From: an uncultured bacterium
GTDB lineage: Bacteria; Bacillota; Clostridia; Christensenellales; CAG-917
DNA: 64,000 nt
Direction: 5' to 3'
Assembly: GCA_949432885.1 (NCBI GenBank)
Contig: CASQXY010000001.1
Coordinates: forward strand, 62,001 to 126,000
This document shows positions 34,441-43,272 of the stretch, piece by piece. The notes under the pieces are model-generated. The model worked only from the letters and a program-made list of their open reading frames with translations. It ran no database searches and was not told the DNA's origin. The position numbers and the translations under genes are program-made. Every line of letters starts with the position of its first letter. Position 1 is the first letter of the stretch.

Positions 34441-35187
34441 CTATATTGTCCGATACATTGCCACCGCAGTTGCGACCGCAACGTTCAAAGATTCCATTCC
34501 GTTTTTCATAGGCAAAGAATAGGTTTTCTTCGCCTCTCTTTTGATGATTTCTCTAACTCCGTGAGCTTCGTTGCCCGCTATAAACAGCAACGGTTCGCCC
34601 GTAACGCGCGCGTTCAAAATATTCTCTCCGCTCATATCCAGCGCCGCGCTGTCCGTCTCTCGCACAAGCGATATCGCCTGATTTTCGGTCACCTCGCACA
34701 CGCGCACCTTGAACAGCGCGCCGAGCGTGGCGCGTATGACCTTCGGAGAATACACGTCCGCGCAATCGAGAGCATACACATCGCAAAAATCGCAGGCTGC
34801 CGCCGTCCTCAGTATTGTGCCCAGATTGCCGGGGTCGGATACGCCGTCCAAAAGCAGAGCTTTGCCGACGGGTCGCAGGACGCCCACTGTCGGTATTCGG
34901 CAAACTGCGGCGATACCATACGGCGTAACCGTATCTGATATGCTTTCCATAACCGCTTGGGTGACGGCAAATATCTCCGCTCCTTCGCGCTCCGCCATAA
35001 TCGACTTCGCCTCGTCAAGCCTAGCTTCCGTCGCAAATATGTACGCGATTTCCACTGACGTCGGCATGTCGCGCAAAAGGTTTATTCCCTCAACCAAAAA
35101 CAGTCCCGTCTCATTGCGGAACTTTTTTTGCGCGAGCGAACGCGCCGTTTTTACGAATTTGTTCTGGGTCGAAGCGATTACTTCCAC
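34441..35187 (-). CDS. TrmH/SpoU family RNA methyltransferase
   Basis: A SPOUT-fold 2'-O-methyltransferase of tRNA or 23S rRNA, 248 residues. An N-terminal substrate-binding domain (residues 1-90) precedes the knotted domain with LLLDGVSDPGNLGTILRTA, LFIAGNEAHGVRE and SLPMKNGMESLNVAVATAV. The exact target cannot be assigned. The start is GTG at 35187, preceded by GCGGA. Confidence 0.9.
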   Translation of the reverse strand: MEVIASTQNKFVKTARSLAQKKFRNETGLFLVEGINLLRDMPTSVEIAYIFATEARLDEAKSIMAEREGAEIFAVTQAVMESISDTVTPYGIAAVCRIPTVGVLRPVGKALLLDGVSDPGNLGTILRTAAACDFCDVYALDCADVYSPKVIRATLGALFKVRVCEVTENQAISLVRETDSAALDMSGENILNARVTGEPLLFIAGNEAHGVREIIKREAKKTYSLPMKNGMESLNVAVATAVAMYRTI

Positions 35188-35221
35188 TTAATTCCGCTTT
35201 CGCACAGAGGCGATATATTTG

Positions 35222-35257
35222 TTTGCCCTTATAAATTTTGATATTTATAAGGGCAAA
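35222..35257 (-). terminator. hairpin after the rplT operon
   Basis: TTTGCCCTTATAAAT (35222-35236) pairs perfectly with 35243-35257 around a 6-base loop, 28 bases past the rplT stop. The stem is strong, but no run of U follows on the minus strand, so it is a likely operon end or processing hairpin rather than a textbook terminator. Confidence 0.55.
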
Positions 35258-35284
35258 ACGTGCGCATAACGCGTATAATCCCAA

Positions 35285-35638
35285 TTAAGCAAGCGCCTTT
35301 TTCGCGTTGTCGCAAAGCGACGTGAACGCGCTCGGGTCGCTTATCGCTATCTCGCTGAGCACCTTTCTGTTGAGGTCGATACCAGCGACTTTGAGTCCGT
35401 GCATAAGCGTCGAGTAGCTCATACCGTTGAGGCGTGCCGCCGCGTTGATACGCGCAATCCAGAGCTTTCTGAAATCGCGTTTCTTCTGCTTTCTGCCTAC
35501 GTAAGCGTATTGACCGCTTTTAAGCAACTGTTGTTTGGCTATACGGTAAAGGGAATGCTTTGCGGCATAATAACCCTTTGCCTGTCTCATTATCTTTCTG
35601 CGCTTTTTGACTGCGTTGACCGCTCTCTTGATTCTCAT
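35285..35638 (-). CDS. rplT: 50S ribosomal protein L20
   Basis: A 117-residue basic protein starting [24 protein letters not shown], with [16 protein letters not shown], the L20 signature. In many bacteria L20 also binds its own operon mRNA as a repressor. It is the third gene of infC-rpmI-rplT, 12 bases after rpmI. Confidence 0.98.
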   Translation of the reverse strand: MRIKRAVNAVKKRRKIMRQAKGYYAAKHSLYRIAKQQLLKSGQYAYVGRKQKKRDFRKLWIARINAAARLNGMSYSTLMHGLKVAGIDLNRKVLSEIAISDPSAFTSLCDNAKKALA

Positions 35639-35650
35639 ATGACGACCTCC

Positions 35651-35848
35651 TTATTTGTAAGGCAGGAGCTTTTTGAGCTCGCCGCTTCTGGTTTCGTCCA
35701 CATATTCTATGGAACGAAGGTCTCTTTTTCTCTTCGTCGTCTTCTTGGTCAGAAGGTGGCTGTGAGCAGAATGACCTCTCTTGTAAAGTCCGTTTGCTGT
35801 GACGCGGAAACGCTTCTTTGCGCCGCTATGTGTTTTTTGCTTTGGCAT
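35651..35848 (-). CDS. rpmI: 50S ribosomal protein L35
   Basis: A 65-residue L35 starting [24 protein letters not shown]. It is the second gene of infC-rpmI-rplT, with a GGAGG-type site before the ATG. Confidence 0.98.
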   Translation of the reverse strand: MPKQKTHSGAKKRFRVTANGLYKRGHSAHSHLLTKKTTKRKRDLRSIEYVDETRSGELKKLLPYK

Positions 35849-35899
35849 AGTCTGCCTCCTCTATTTTTTTGCTTGCCGTCCCCGAGGGAACGCGTTGAT

Positions 35900-36415
35900 T
35901 TACTTTTTGGCGGAAGGTGCGAGAATCGTATAAATTATCCTTCCCTCCTGCGTGGGTTTTTTCTCGACCGTAGCGCAATCGCCTACAAGAGCTATATAGT
36001 CTTCCACAATTTTAACCGCTATTTCGGGGTGCGCTTGCTGACGTCCTCTGAGCCTTATCGACGCCTTGACCTTGTTACCGTCCGTAAGGAATTTTGCGGA
36101 CTGAGCGGCAAGGCGCTTCGTATCGCCGACGTCGATGGTTGCGGAAAGACGGATTTCCTTGATTTCGGTCACGTGCTGATTTTTCTTTGCCTCTTTCTCG
36201 CGCTTCTGCTGCTCATAGCGGTATTTGCCGTAATCCATAAGCTTGCACGTCGGAGGCTGAACTCCGGGAGGGGTGACCTTGCAAAGGTCTAAGCCCGCGT
36301 TTTCCGCTACGGCGAGCGCGTCGCGCAAAGCCAAAACGCCGTACTGTTTGCCGTCCTCTCCGATAAGGCGCACCTCACGGTCTTTGATTTGTTCGTTGAT
36401 GAAAAGGTCTTTCAA
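35900..36415 (-). CDS. infC: translation initiation factor IF-3
   Basis: Keeps 30S and 50S apart and checks start codon pairing. The N-domain (INEQIKDREVRLIG, PPGVQPPTCKLMDYGKYRYEQ) and C-domain (IRLRGRQQAHPEIAV) are complete. I place the start at TTG 36415 (171 residues), because AGAGGAG lies 6 bases before it and IF-3 homology starts there. Another TTG at 36463 lies inside the attenuator U-tract and is unlikely. A non-ATG start is common for infC and lets IF-3 limit its own synthesis. It is the first gene of infC-rpmI-rplT. Confidence 0.95.
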   Translation of the reverse strand: MKDLFINEQIKDREVRLIGEDGKQYGVLALRDALAVAENAGLDLCKVTPPGVQPPTCKLMDYGKYRYEQQKREKEAKKNQHVTEIKEIRLSATIDVGDTKRLAAQSAKFLTDGNKVKASIRLRGRQQAHPEIAVKIVEDYIALVGDCATVEKKPTQEGRIIYTILAPSAKK

Positions 36416-36461
36416 ATGTTTCTCCTCTCTCAATTTATTTGAGACTGTATGTCCTTTCGAC

Positions 36462-36492
36462 AAAAAAACGTCGGCAGCAATGCTTCCGACGT
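36462..36492 (-). terminator. attenuator in the infC leader
   Basis: ACGTCGG-a-AGC and GCT-g-CCGACGT form a long stem on the minus strand (36468-36492), followed by seven U residues (36462-36468). It lies about 85-115 bases downstream of the promoter and 47 bases before the infC start, as in known L20-type leaders where the operon is attenuated. Confidence 0.85.
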
Positions 36493-36575
36493 CGAAACAG
36501 GCATAAGCCTAATTATCGTAATCACAACCACTTTGCGTGAGCAGGTGGTGAAAGGAAACCTTTGCTTGCCTAGAT

Positions 36576-36604
36576 ATACTACCAAATATTATATCCGTTG
36601 TCAA
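36576..36604 (-). promoter_or_regulatory. infC operon promoter
   Basis: A perfect -35 TTGACA (complement at 36599-36604), a 17-base spacer and -10 TAGTAT (36576-36581). Confidence 0.7.
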
Positions 36605-36780
36605 CGGTTTTGATATTTTTATAAAAGAATTATGTCAATACATAACTGTTTCTATAATATTATCTTACATATCTTATAAATATACCAAAATGCGAATACA
36701 TCGTTCAACAAGCCGAAATTATACTTTATATTGCGTAAACGAACAGCTTAAATGCCGTTTAATTGAATATAACGAGAATC

Positions 36781-37917
36781 TCAGTTCTCCGCCATAATTT
36801 GCTTTAAGGATATTTTTTTTATGCGTTGCACGTTTACAAAAATCATACCTTCATAAAGCAATATAAAAGCCGCAAGCGAAATAAGCATAACTACATAGTC
36901 GAATTTCAATTCGGGAACCCCGAAGTCTTTGAACACCAGCTCCACCATGATTTTAAGCAGACCGTACTGATAAGCGGTGCCTATTGCAAAGCCCAAGTAG
37001 GCAAACGGCCTGTATCCGCCTAGCACCGCATTACAGCATTCCGTTCGGGAATAACCGAAAACCCTAAGCATGGCAAGCGTCTTGGCGTTGCCGTTCACTG
37101 CGGATACGACTGCGATAAGCATGGACAGAAAAGCGAGCGCAAGCCCTATGACCATCATCATCGCCATCAGCATGGGCCCCGCATAATCGTCCATACTCAC
37201 GGACATCTGCGTCATGGCGGAAAAGCAGAAGGACGCAAACATAATAAAAAAGACAAGCGTTTTCTTGGAGCTCAGCACGCTTCTTTTCAGACTTACGAGA
37301 AACGGCTTGTCATCGGGCTTCTCCCTGCACATTTTATCCGAACATTTTTCTCTGTCCTTTATCAGCTCGATAACAGGTCGGGAAAGTTTTATTGCGGCGT
37401 ATAGTATCGCGCCGACCGCAAACAAGACGGTGGGTATTATCACCGTATAAGCCAATACCTCGGCATGAAAGCCGATCGCAAGCTCGGGCAATGCGCCGCC
37501 CTCGGTCTGCGCGCGGTAGAACTCGGGCATAATTGCGTACGAGATTGCAAAACCCAGCGCCGTGCCGAAGAATACGCCGAATCCGAAACTCCAAAAATGC
37601 AACGCTATCCTAAAATTCGAGTATCCCATGGCTTTGAGAATACCGAGCTCATTTTTATGCGCGTCTATATAGTTTTTAATATAAAAGAACAGCATTATCA
37701 TCGCCGCGACTCCGAGGCATCCGCCCGTGACTGCGACAACCACTTTCGCCGTGAGAACCTGCGCTTTATAAAGCGCCGCCGCCTGCGCGCCTGCCATATC
37801 CGCCGCAAGATTTACGTCGATAAGATAATTCAGAAACATAGCGCAGACCAACACCGCGCAGAACGATATTGCGGATATTCCTATCAGTTTTAAGGAATCC
37901 TTGACTCCGACAATCAT
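36781..37917 (-). CDS. FtsX-like ABC transporter permease
   Basis: A 378-residue membrane protein with two FtsX-type units: helices near residues 10-33 and 57-82 with NELGILKAMGYSNFRIALHF, then a second set after residue 215 with KTLAMLRVFGYSRTECCNAVLGGYRP. The repeated LxxxGY(S) cytoplasmic motif is typical of MacB/FtsX permeases. No large extracellular domain is seen. It starts one base after the ATPase gene, with GGTGG as its site, so the two form a transporter. Confidence 0.88.
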   Translation of the reverse strand: MIVGVKDSLKLIGISAISFCAVLVCAMFLNYLIDVNLAADMAGAQAAALYKAQVLTAKVVVAVTGGCLGVAAMIMLFFYIKNYIDAHKNELGILKAMGYSNFRIALHFWSFGFGVFFGTALGFAISYAIMPEFYRAQTEGGALPELAIGFHAEVLAYTVIIPTVLFAVGAILYAAIKLSRPVIELIKDREKCSDKMCREKPDDKPFLVSLKRSVLSSKKTLVFFIMFASFCFSAMTQMSVSMDDYAGPMLMAMMMVIGLALAFLSMLIAVVSAVNGNAKTLAMLRVFGYSRTECCNAVLGGYRPFAYLGFAIGTAYQYGLLKIMVELVFKDFGVPELKFDYVVMLISLAAFILLYEGMIFVNVQRIKKISLKQIMAEN

Positions 37918-37918
37918 T

Positions 37919-38611
37919 TTACCACCCGATTTCGTATGCGCTTTTTACAGTTTGATTTTGATAAATCTCGGAGATTCTTCCGCTGTTCATGCATACGACG
38001 ATATCCGCCATCTCCGCGATATTCCTGTTGTGCGTGACCATAATCATGGTAAATCCCAGTTCCTTTTGCAAACCGCATATATAATCCAACGCCTGTCTTC
38101 CCGTCTGCTCGTCGAGTGCGCCCGTGGGCTCGTCGAGGAACAGCACCTGCGGTTTTTTTGCGAGCGCTCTTGCAATCGCAACCCTCTGCTGTTCTCCTCC
38201 CGACAGCGACGACGGACGTTTGCGCAGTTTATCACCCAATCCTACGGCTGTGATAATACTTTTATAATCCTCATTCTTAGCCAAATCCGCACCCAGTTTT
38301 ACGTTCTGCTCCACACTGAGATGAGGAAGGAGGTAGTATTGCTGGAAAATGAACCCCACCTTATTTTTGCGAAACTGAGTAAGCTGTTTATCGTCGTAAA
38401 GAGAGATATTTTCTCCGTCGTAAATCACCGAACCTCCGTCCGGTTTATCGAGTCCCGAAGCGACGTTTAGCAAGGTGGATTTTCCCGACCCCGACGCCCC
38501 CAGTATCACAGCAAAACGTCCGTCTTCGATATTGAAGCTCACGCCTTTGAGCACTTCGACGCAACTCTCGCCTGCGCCGTATCTTTTTACCACGTCCTTT
38601 ATCTCAATCAT
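37919..38611 (-). CDS. ABC transporter ATP-binding protein
   Basis: A 230-residue MacB/LolD-type ATPase. Walker A is GASGSGKST, the signature is LSGGEQQ and Walker B is VLFLDEPTG. It pairs with the FtsX-like permease and overlaps the end of the TetR gene by 8 bases. Such systems often act on antimicrobial peptides or lipoproteins; the substrate is unknown. Confidence 0.93.
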   Translation of the reverse strand: MIEIKDVVKRYGAGESCVEVLKGVSFNIEDGRFAVILGASGSGKSTLLNVASGLDKPDGGSVIYDGENISLYDDKQLTQFRKNKVGFIFQQYYLLPHLSVEQNVKLGADLAKNEDYKSIITAVGLGDKLRKRPSSLSGGEQQRVAIARALAKKPQVLFLDEPTGALDEQTGRQALDYICGLQKELGFTMIMVTHNRNIAEMADIVVCMNSGRISEIYQNQTVKSAYEIGW

Positions 38612-39185
38612 CTTTCCCTTCCGACTTTATCCTCGTAATAACGCTCGTACATACGTCCGTCAGCATTTCGCTTATCTGTTCCGCAGAGAACATACACGTG
38701 CCCGTCGCACACAGCGTGGCTATGCCGTGCGTATAAATCCACAGGTGACGGTAAAGTCTGACGGAATCGGAATCGCCGAGCCCGTAAGAATTTCTTATAG
38801 AATCTAGAATTTTGATGTAATTCTCCTCTATATAAAACAAAACGTTGTCTATATTCGGCTTATTCTTGCTCTCTGTCATAAACAGGAGGCGGAATAATTG
38901 CGGCTCCTCTATTGCAAACAAGATATATTGCGTGCCGACTCCCTTAAACGGTATTTTTGAGCTTAATCCTCTTTCGACGTACTCGTCATAAAGAGCATAA
39001 GCGCGCTTTTTGACTTCGTCTGTCACCTCGTCCATACCTTTGAACAAAGTGAATACAGGTCTTGCCGAACTGCCGAGTTGCGCGGCGAGACTTCTTGCCG
39101 TCAACGCGCCCACTCCGCCCATCTTGACCAGTCCGAACGCGGCGTCGACAACCTCTTCTCTCGTAAACTTTGCTTTCGGCGGCAT
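38604..39185 (-). CDS. TetR family regulator
   Basis: A 193-residue TetR/AcrR repressor. The N-terminal helix-turn-helix region reads FTREEVVDAAFGLVKMGGVGALTARSLAAQLGSSARPVFTLFKG. A divergent C-terminal ligand domain follows. GGAGGG precedes the ATG. It leads the regulator-ATPase-permease operon and probably controls it through the palindrome at 39219-39234. Confidence 0.9.
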   Translation of the reverse strand: MPPKAKFTREEVVDAAFGLVKMGGVGALTARSLAAQLGSSARPVFTLFKGMDEVTDEVKKRAYALYDEYVERGLSSKIPFKGVGTQYILFAIEEPQLFRLLFMTESKNKPNIDNVLFYIEENYIKILDSIRNSYGLGDSDSVRLYRHLWIYTHGIATLCATGTCMFSAEQISEMLTDVCTSVITRIKSEGKDD

Positions 39186-39218
39186 AATATACCCTCCATC
39201 GTTCTAATTCCATTTATA

Positions 39219-39234
39219 CAAAACATGCGTTTTG
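39219..39234. promoter_or_regulatory. candidate TetR operator
   Basis: CAAAAC-atgc-GTTTTG is a perfect 6+6 palindrome 34 bases before the TetR start, a usual position for an autoregulatory operator. Confidence 0.5.
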
Positions 39235-39342
39235 AAACATATATTTTATTTTACACATTCTCATATCCGCTGTCAATGAAATTTTAAAACCCGATTGTAC
39301 CGCTTAAATGAGTTGATAAAACGTTTTTCGGAAGTATTGTAC

Positions 39343-39367
39343 AAAAAGGACGGGCAAATGCCCGTCC
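39343..39367 (-). terminator. spoIIIA operon terminator
   Basis: GGACGGGC (39348-39355) pairs with 39360-39367, followed by UUUUU on the minus strand (39343-39347), 50 bases past the spoIIIAH stop. Confidence 0.85.
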
Positions 39368-39416
39368 CTTTATAAGCGGTGTCAACGCCTCCTTTCTCCT
39401 CCCCTGTCGACCCTTG

Positions 39417-39920
39417 TTATGCGTAAGGAATGACCTTTACAGTCGCAGGCTTACACTTCATTTCGGAAACTACGAGCGCCAGCACCTGATTCGCCTGCTC
39501 TTCCGTAAGATCCGCCTTACAGATGACCACGTTTACGCCGCCGTCGCCGATTGTTACGATTGCGTCCTCAAAGCCTTTGCCCTTTATCATGGTTTCAAGA
39601 GACAGTTCCTGCTCCATACGCTTGACGAGAAGCATTTTTTGCTGTTCCGCCTCCGTCTTGGCACTTGCGGAGCTGTTTTCGGATTTCATGATTGCGTCGA
39701 GATACAGAAATTCCGATTCTCTCGTAGTCTGTCTGTCGCTGCGAGCCGCAACGAAGAACGTCTGCGTCACCGAGTTGTCAACTATGGGCGAGCCTGTGCC
39801 ATTCGAGCCGTTCAACTTGTCGTTAAGCACAAAATTGAGCACGCCCGTTGTCACCAACAGCACAATCATAACTGACAATACGAGGATTTTTTTTGTTTTT
39901 GACTTCATCTTTGCTTTCAT
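39417..39920 (-). CDS. spoIIIAH: stage III sporulation protein AH
   Basis: Mother-cell ring protein that docks to forespore SpoIIQ across the two membranes. One N-terminal membrane helix (KILVLSVMIVLLVTTGVLNFVL) is followed by a C-terminal ring-building fold (EDAIVTIGDGGVNVVICKADLTEEQANQVLALV). At 167 residues it is shorter than the Bacillus protein (about 218). GGAGG precedes the ATG. Last gene of the operon. Confidence 0.93.
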   Translation of the reverse strand: MKAKMKSKTKKILVLSVMIVLLVTTGVLNFVLNDKLNGSNGTGSPIVDNSVTQTFFVAARSDRQTTRESEFLYLDAIMKSENSSASAKTEAEQQKMLLVKRMEQELSLETMIKGKGFEDAIVTIGDGGVNVVICKADLTEEQANQVLALVVSEMKCKPATVKVIPYA

Positions 39921-39945
39921 ATATTCCTCCTATATGGTTCCTGAT

Positions 39946-40353
39946 TTATTTGCGGCTGTACACGTTTACCACGCTCTTATCCACTCCGAGAGCGGTTGCC
40001 GCCGCGTCTATAAGCCTGATGCGAACGTATATATCATCCGCGCCGTCCGCTATTACAAGCACTCCTACTATGACGTTGTCCTTTTCGGTTATCATCGCCT
40101 CGACAGTGCCTGCGCCGTCTACATTGCTCAGAATTGAGCTTAGCCGCTGTTCGTCCGAAGTCATAACGGCGCTAATCGACGTACGCTCATCTTTCTTCGA
40201 CTTCGACGTCATCACGCTAGAATATATGATAAGCGCAACGGCGATTATGAATACAACAGCAATAATTTGCAGATTTTTTATGTTTTTAAATTTTTTGAAA
40301 AATCCGTTTACCGCGAATTTTGTCGAATTTTTTCTTTCATCGCAAACTTCCAT
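39946..40353 (-). CDS. spoIIIAG: stage III sporulation protein AG, short form
   Basis: Ring-forming protein of the feeding-tube complex. It has a membrane helix at about residues 29-48 (LQIIAVVFIIAVALIIYSSV), then EQRLSSILSNVDGAGTVEAMI and GVLVIADGADDIYVRIRLIDAAATALGVDKSVVNVY, the family signature. At 135 residues it is much shorter than Bacillus SpoIIIAG (about 229). The missing part corresponds to the insert in the ring fold that forms the large beta-barrel there. GGAGG precedes the ATG. Confidence 0.88.
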   Translation of the reverse strand: MEVCDERKNSTKFAVNGFFKKFKNIKNLQIIAVVFIIAVALIIYSSVMTSKSKKDERTSISAVMTSDEQRLSSILSNVDGAGTVEAMITEKDNVIVGVLVIADGADDIYVRIRLIDAAATALGVDKSVVNVYSRK

Positions 40354-40436
40354 ATAATCCTCCTAACACGCGTTGCGCGCGCACGCATACGCGCTGTTCC
40401 TAAATTTACGCCGCTTAGTCTGCGCTTTGCGGTTTT

Positions 40437-40904
40437 TCAGCTCGGCGAGACTATAACGCTCACGGTCTTCCTGTCGCATCCGAGCTTTTCGGATATCAGC
40501 TTTTCCACTTCCGCCGTCACATTCGGTGCGGTCTCCGCCTTGAAATTTGTCACGGTAACCTCCACGCTTTTAAGCGTAATAGGCATTTTGTCCTCGACCG
40601 CAATTTTCACCCGCGCGGCATAACCGTTTTCAGACAGATACTTTTCCAGATTCGCCGCCGTATTTTGCGTGTAAGCCGTATACGTGGAATTTACGTATTT
40701 ATCGTCGACTTCAAACGTATAGCCGTCGAGGTTAAGCCGCCATTCATTGCCGAGGAGTTTGGGAAGAGGCGCGGCGATTACAAACACCACAAGCAGTGAA
40801 AACGCTCCTCGGACATACTTTGAGGTCTGTCCTTCCGGAAGTACGATTTCCAGCAGCAGTCCGAGACAGATGACACCCACTATCGACATTATCCAAGCTC
40901 CCAT
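40437..40904 (-). CDS. spoIIIAF: stage III sporulation protein AF
   Basis: A 155-residue protein with two N-terminal membrane helices ([20 protein letters not shown] and YVRGAFSLLVVFVIAAPL) and a C-terminal ring-like domain (VKSVEVTVTNFKAETAPNVTAEVEKLI). Position and pattern match SpoIIIAF. It lies 9 bases after spoIIIAE, with GGAGG before the ATG. Confidence 0.9.
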   Translation of the reverse strand: MGAWIMSIVGVICLGLLLEIVLPEGQTSKYVRGAFSLLVVFVIAAPLPKLLGNEWRLNLDGYTFEVDDKYVNSTYTAYTQNTAANLEKYLSENGYAARVKIAVEDKMPITLKSVEVTVTNFKAETAPNVTAEVEKLISEKLGCDRKTVSVIVSPS

Positions 40905-40913
40905 TGCCGCCTC

Positions 40914-42176
40914 CTATATACCCATATTGCAACTGCCTATAAACAGCATCATAAGCACGTAAAACAGAAATCCCACGCCTGTCAGCGCCGTTATCAACAA
41001 ATTGACGTTTCCCGCCACACTGCTTAGAAGTCCCGATATTCTGGCGTCGCCTATCGGCTCGGCGATTGCCGCTGTGAGACGCAGCGCAAGAGTGAATACG
41101 ACCACCTTGACAAGGGGGAACAACACTATGCATACAAGTATCACGGCGCCGCTGTATCCGAGCGCGTTTTTGACCAAAACGAGCGAAGTGCTCAGCAGGT
41201 CGAATCCGTCCGAAAGATAGCCTCCGAGAACGGGAACGTAACTTGACAATGCGAATTTGGCTACATTAAACCCGAATTTGTCAACTACGCCGCCCGTTAT
41301 TCCCTGCACCGTGAGGAAGGTCGCAAACAGTCCGAACACGATTCCTATAAGCCAAGTCGAGGCGGATTTTATGACCTTGGTCAGCTTGTCCAGCTTCACC
41401 GTTTTGGAGATATTCCCTACCACAATAAACACAATCGTAGCGACGAAAGCAGGCACTATCACAGCGGAAACCAAGCGCATAATAAATCCGCTCAGCACCG
41501 CCATAAGAGGCGAATACGTCGCAACAGTCGTCGCGCCTCCCAGCATTGAAAGCAAGGTCAGCAGTATCGGGAATATCGCGCCCGCAAGACCCGATAGCAT
41601 GGATATTGTTTCAGTCACTGTTCGGACTACTCCCGCTATTCCCGTCATGAGCACTATGACAACCGCGCAATAGCATACGATATGCACGACCTCCGTCGTC
41701 GAGCCTCCCGCAAAGCCGCTCGTCATTCCTCCGAGCATATTTTTCAGAAGGCATATCACAATCACCGTAAGAAAGGCTGGCAGAAATCCCGCGAAATATC
41801 TTCCGAGCGAGTTTGCGAGCAAATTCATCAGCTTCCCGAAAAAGTCGTGCGCTTCTCCGTTTACAAGCGATTTTAATGTTTGCCTGACGTCGTTTATATC
41901 GAGAACCTGCCTCTGCTGTTCGTCAAGAGAGTTTATAAAATCCTGCAATTCGGATAAATCCAGTCTGTCAATCGCCTGATTCACAGCTTCGGACAGCTCC
42001 TTTCGCACTTCCTCTTCGCTCTTGCTCTCCTCCGCTCTCGCCACGTCTACGCTGATAAATTCGGCAACGGTGAACAGTATGAGTAAAACGGTAATTACCG
42101 TGAGAAGAATCATTATTCTCCTCGCGCTCTTTTTGCGCTTTGCTTTCGGTATCTCGATAAGTCTCACTCCCGTCAT
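40914..42176 (-). CDS. spoIIIAE: stage III sporulation protein AE
   Basis: Polytopic protein of the SpoIIIA complex, 420 residues. An N-terminal signal-like helix (ILLTVITVLLILFTVAEF) with a charged extracytoplasmic segment (residues 50-130) precedes about seven membrane helices. The transporter-like core supports a role in moving small molecules or the ring subunits between mother cell and forespore. It overlaps spoIIIAD by 4 bases. Confidence 0.94.
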   Translation of the reverse strand: MTGVRLIEIPKAKRKKSARRIMILLTVITVLLILFTVAEFISVDVARAEESKSEEEVRKELSEAVNQAIDRLDLSELQDFINSLDEQQRQVLDINDVRQTLKSLVNGEAHDFFGKLMNLLANSLGRYFAGFLPAFLTVIVICLLKNMLGGMTSGFAGGSTTEVVHIVCYCAVVIVLMTGIAGVVRTVTETISMLSGLAGAIFPILLTLLSMLGGATTVATYSPLMAVLSGFIMRLVSAVIVPAFVATIVFIVVGNISKTVKLDKLTKVIKSASTWLIGIVFGLFATFLTVQGITGGVVDKFGFNVAKFALSSYVPVLGGYLSDGFDLLSTSLVLVKNALGYSGAVILVCIVLFPLVKVVVFTLALRLTAAIAEPIGDARISGLLSSVAGNVNLLITALTGVGFLFYVLMMLFIGSCNMGI

Positions 42177-42559
42177 AATTTCACCAAAGCGGATACTACG
42201 TCGATAAGCGCGGTAACTATGGATATGCTCATAATAAATATCACGATTTTACCGCCGAAATTCAGCTTCTGCGCGATGGAACCGCATCCTGCGTCGTTTG
42301 CAACCGAAGCGGAATATTCGGTAAGATAGCCTATGCCTATAATCTTCAATACCGCTGTAAAGATTGCGTCGTCGACGCCGCTTTTGCGCACGATATCGTC
42401 GAAGGCGAGCACTACGCTCTGCAATGCCGACAGCATCGTTACGACCATAACTACGCCCGTCGCTATCGTAGCGAATACGGCGAATTCAGGCTTTGCGGTT
42501 CTTAGCAAAGACACTACGATTACGCCTATTATAGCAATCCCTACAAGTTTGAAAATCAT
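42173..42559 (-). CDS. spoIIIAD: stage III sporulation protein AD
   Basis: A 128-residue membrane protein with about four helices, paralogous to SpoIIIAC (FKLVGIAIIGVIVVSLLRTAKPEFAVFATIATG). It sits between spoIIIAC and spoIIIAE, overlapping the latter by 4 bases. Confidence 0.93.
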   Translation of the reverse strand: MIFKLVGIAIIGVIVVSLLRTAKPEFAVFATIATGVVMVVTMLSALQSVVLAFDDIVRKSGVDDAIFTAVLKIIGIGYLTEYSASVANDAGCGSIAQKLNFGGKIVIFIMSISIVTALIDVVSALVKL

Positions 42560-42563
42560 AAGC

Positions 42564-42767
42564 TCAGTATAGCGACAGTATGGATTTCAAAGTGTCGAAC
42601 AGTCCGCCCAGCATATCTATCACAAGTACGGCGACGATAATAAGCCCCGCAAGCGTGGCGAACGTAGCGATTTCGTCTCGGTCGCTCTTTTTCAGAATCA
42701 CGCACACTATGGCGGTCAGCAAACCTATGCCTGCGATTTTCAGTATTATATCCGTATTCATTTTCAC
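42564..42767 (-). CDS. spoIIIAC: stage III sporulation protein AC
   Basis: A 67-residue protein with two membrane helices (ILKIAGIGLLTAIVCVILKKS, TLAGLIIVAVLVIDMLGGLF). Length and sequence match SpoIIIAC. It starts one base after spoIIIAB. Confidence 0.93.
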   Translation of the reverse strand: MKMNTDIILKIAGIGLLTAIVCVILKKSDRDEIATFATLAGLIIVAVLVIDMLGGLFDTLKSILSLY

Positions 42768-42768
42768 C

Positions 42769-43272
42769 TCACGCCAAAATCAACAATATAGCCAGTCCAA
42801 GCAATACGCACAGTTTGAAATACATTCCTCCGAGCCGCTTGCTGTCTTCCTCGCACTTCTTGAACTTCTGTTCAAACAGGTTCTTATAATGCGTTACCTG
42901 CGCAAGCTGGTCGGTCAGAGCGCTCTTTCCCGAGCCGCACAGAAATCCCATAACCTCTTTTTTCTCTTCCTTTTTCAGAATGGGAACATTCACCTTCTCC
43001 GACGAGCTTGCATTATATCCGCCCTCTTTCATAATCGAGATACTTTCTGATAGAAGCTTTTCAAAATCTCCTTTTCTGCCCTGCACAAATTTCTCCGCTA
43101 TTTCGGGAATGGGAGTTTTGTTCAGCGCCAGCTCGCTCGACATAGAATTTGCATATTCGCATGCGGATTTGAAAAAATCAGCTCTGTCGCGGTATCTGCG
43201 CTTTATCAGCAATCCGACATAACAGGCGATTAGAGCAAGCAAACCGCCCGCGATTATTTTCAGTACGCTCAT
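42769..43272 (-). CDS. spoIIIAB: stage III sporulation protein AB
   Basis: A 167-residue protein with an N-terminal helix (IIAGGLLALIACYVGLLI), a cytoplasmic helical domain and a C-terminal helix. It resembles type II secretion protein GspF domains. It overlaps spoIIIAA by 4 bases (ATGA). Confidence 0.92.
   Translation of the reverse strand: MSVLKIIAGGLLALIACYVGLLIKRRYRDRADFFKSACEYANSMSSELALNKTPIPEIAEKFVQGRKGDFEKLLSESISIMKEGGYNASSSEKVNVPILKKEEKKEVMGFLCGSGKSALTDQLAQVTHYKNLFEQKFKKCEEDSKRLGGMYFKLCVLLGLAILLILA

Larger units (their letters stand above)
36416..36780 (-). other. infC leader and empty AT-rich spacer
   Basis: Bases 36416-36604 are the infC leader and promoter with the attenuator. 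Bases 36605-36780 are AT-rich and hold no gene, repeat or terminator that I can support, although the permease gene ends at 36781 and would be expected to have a terminator here. Confidence 0.6.
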
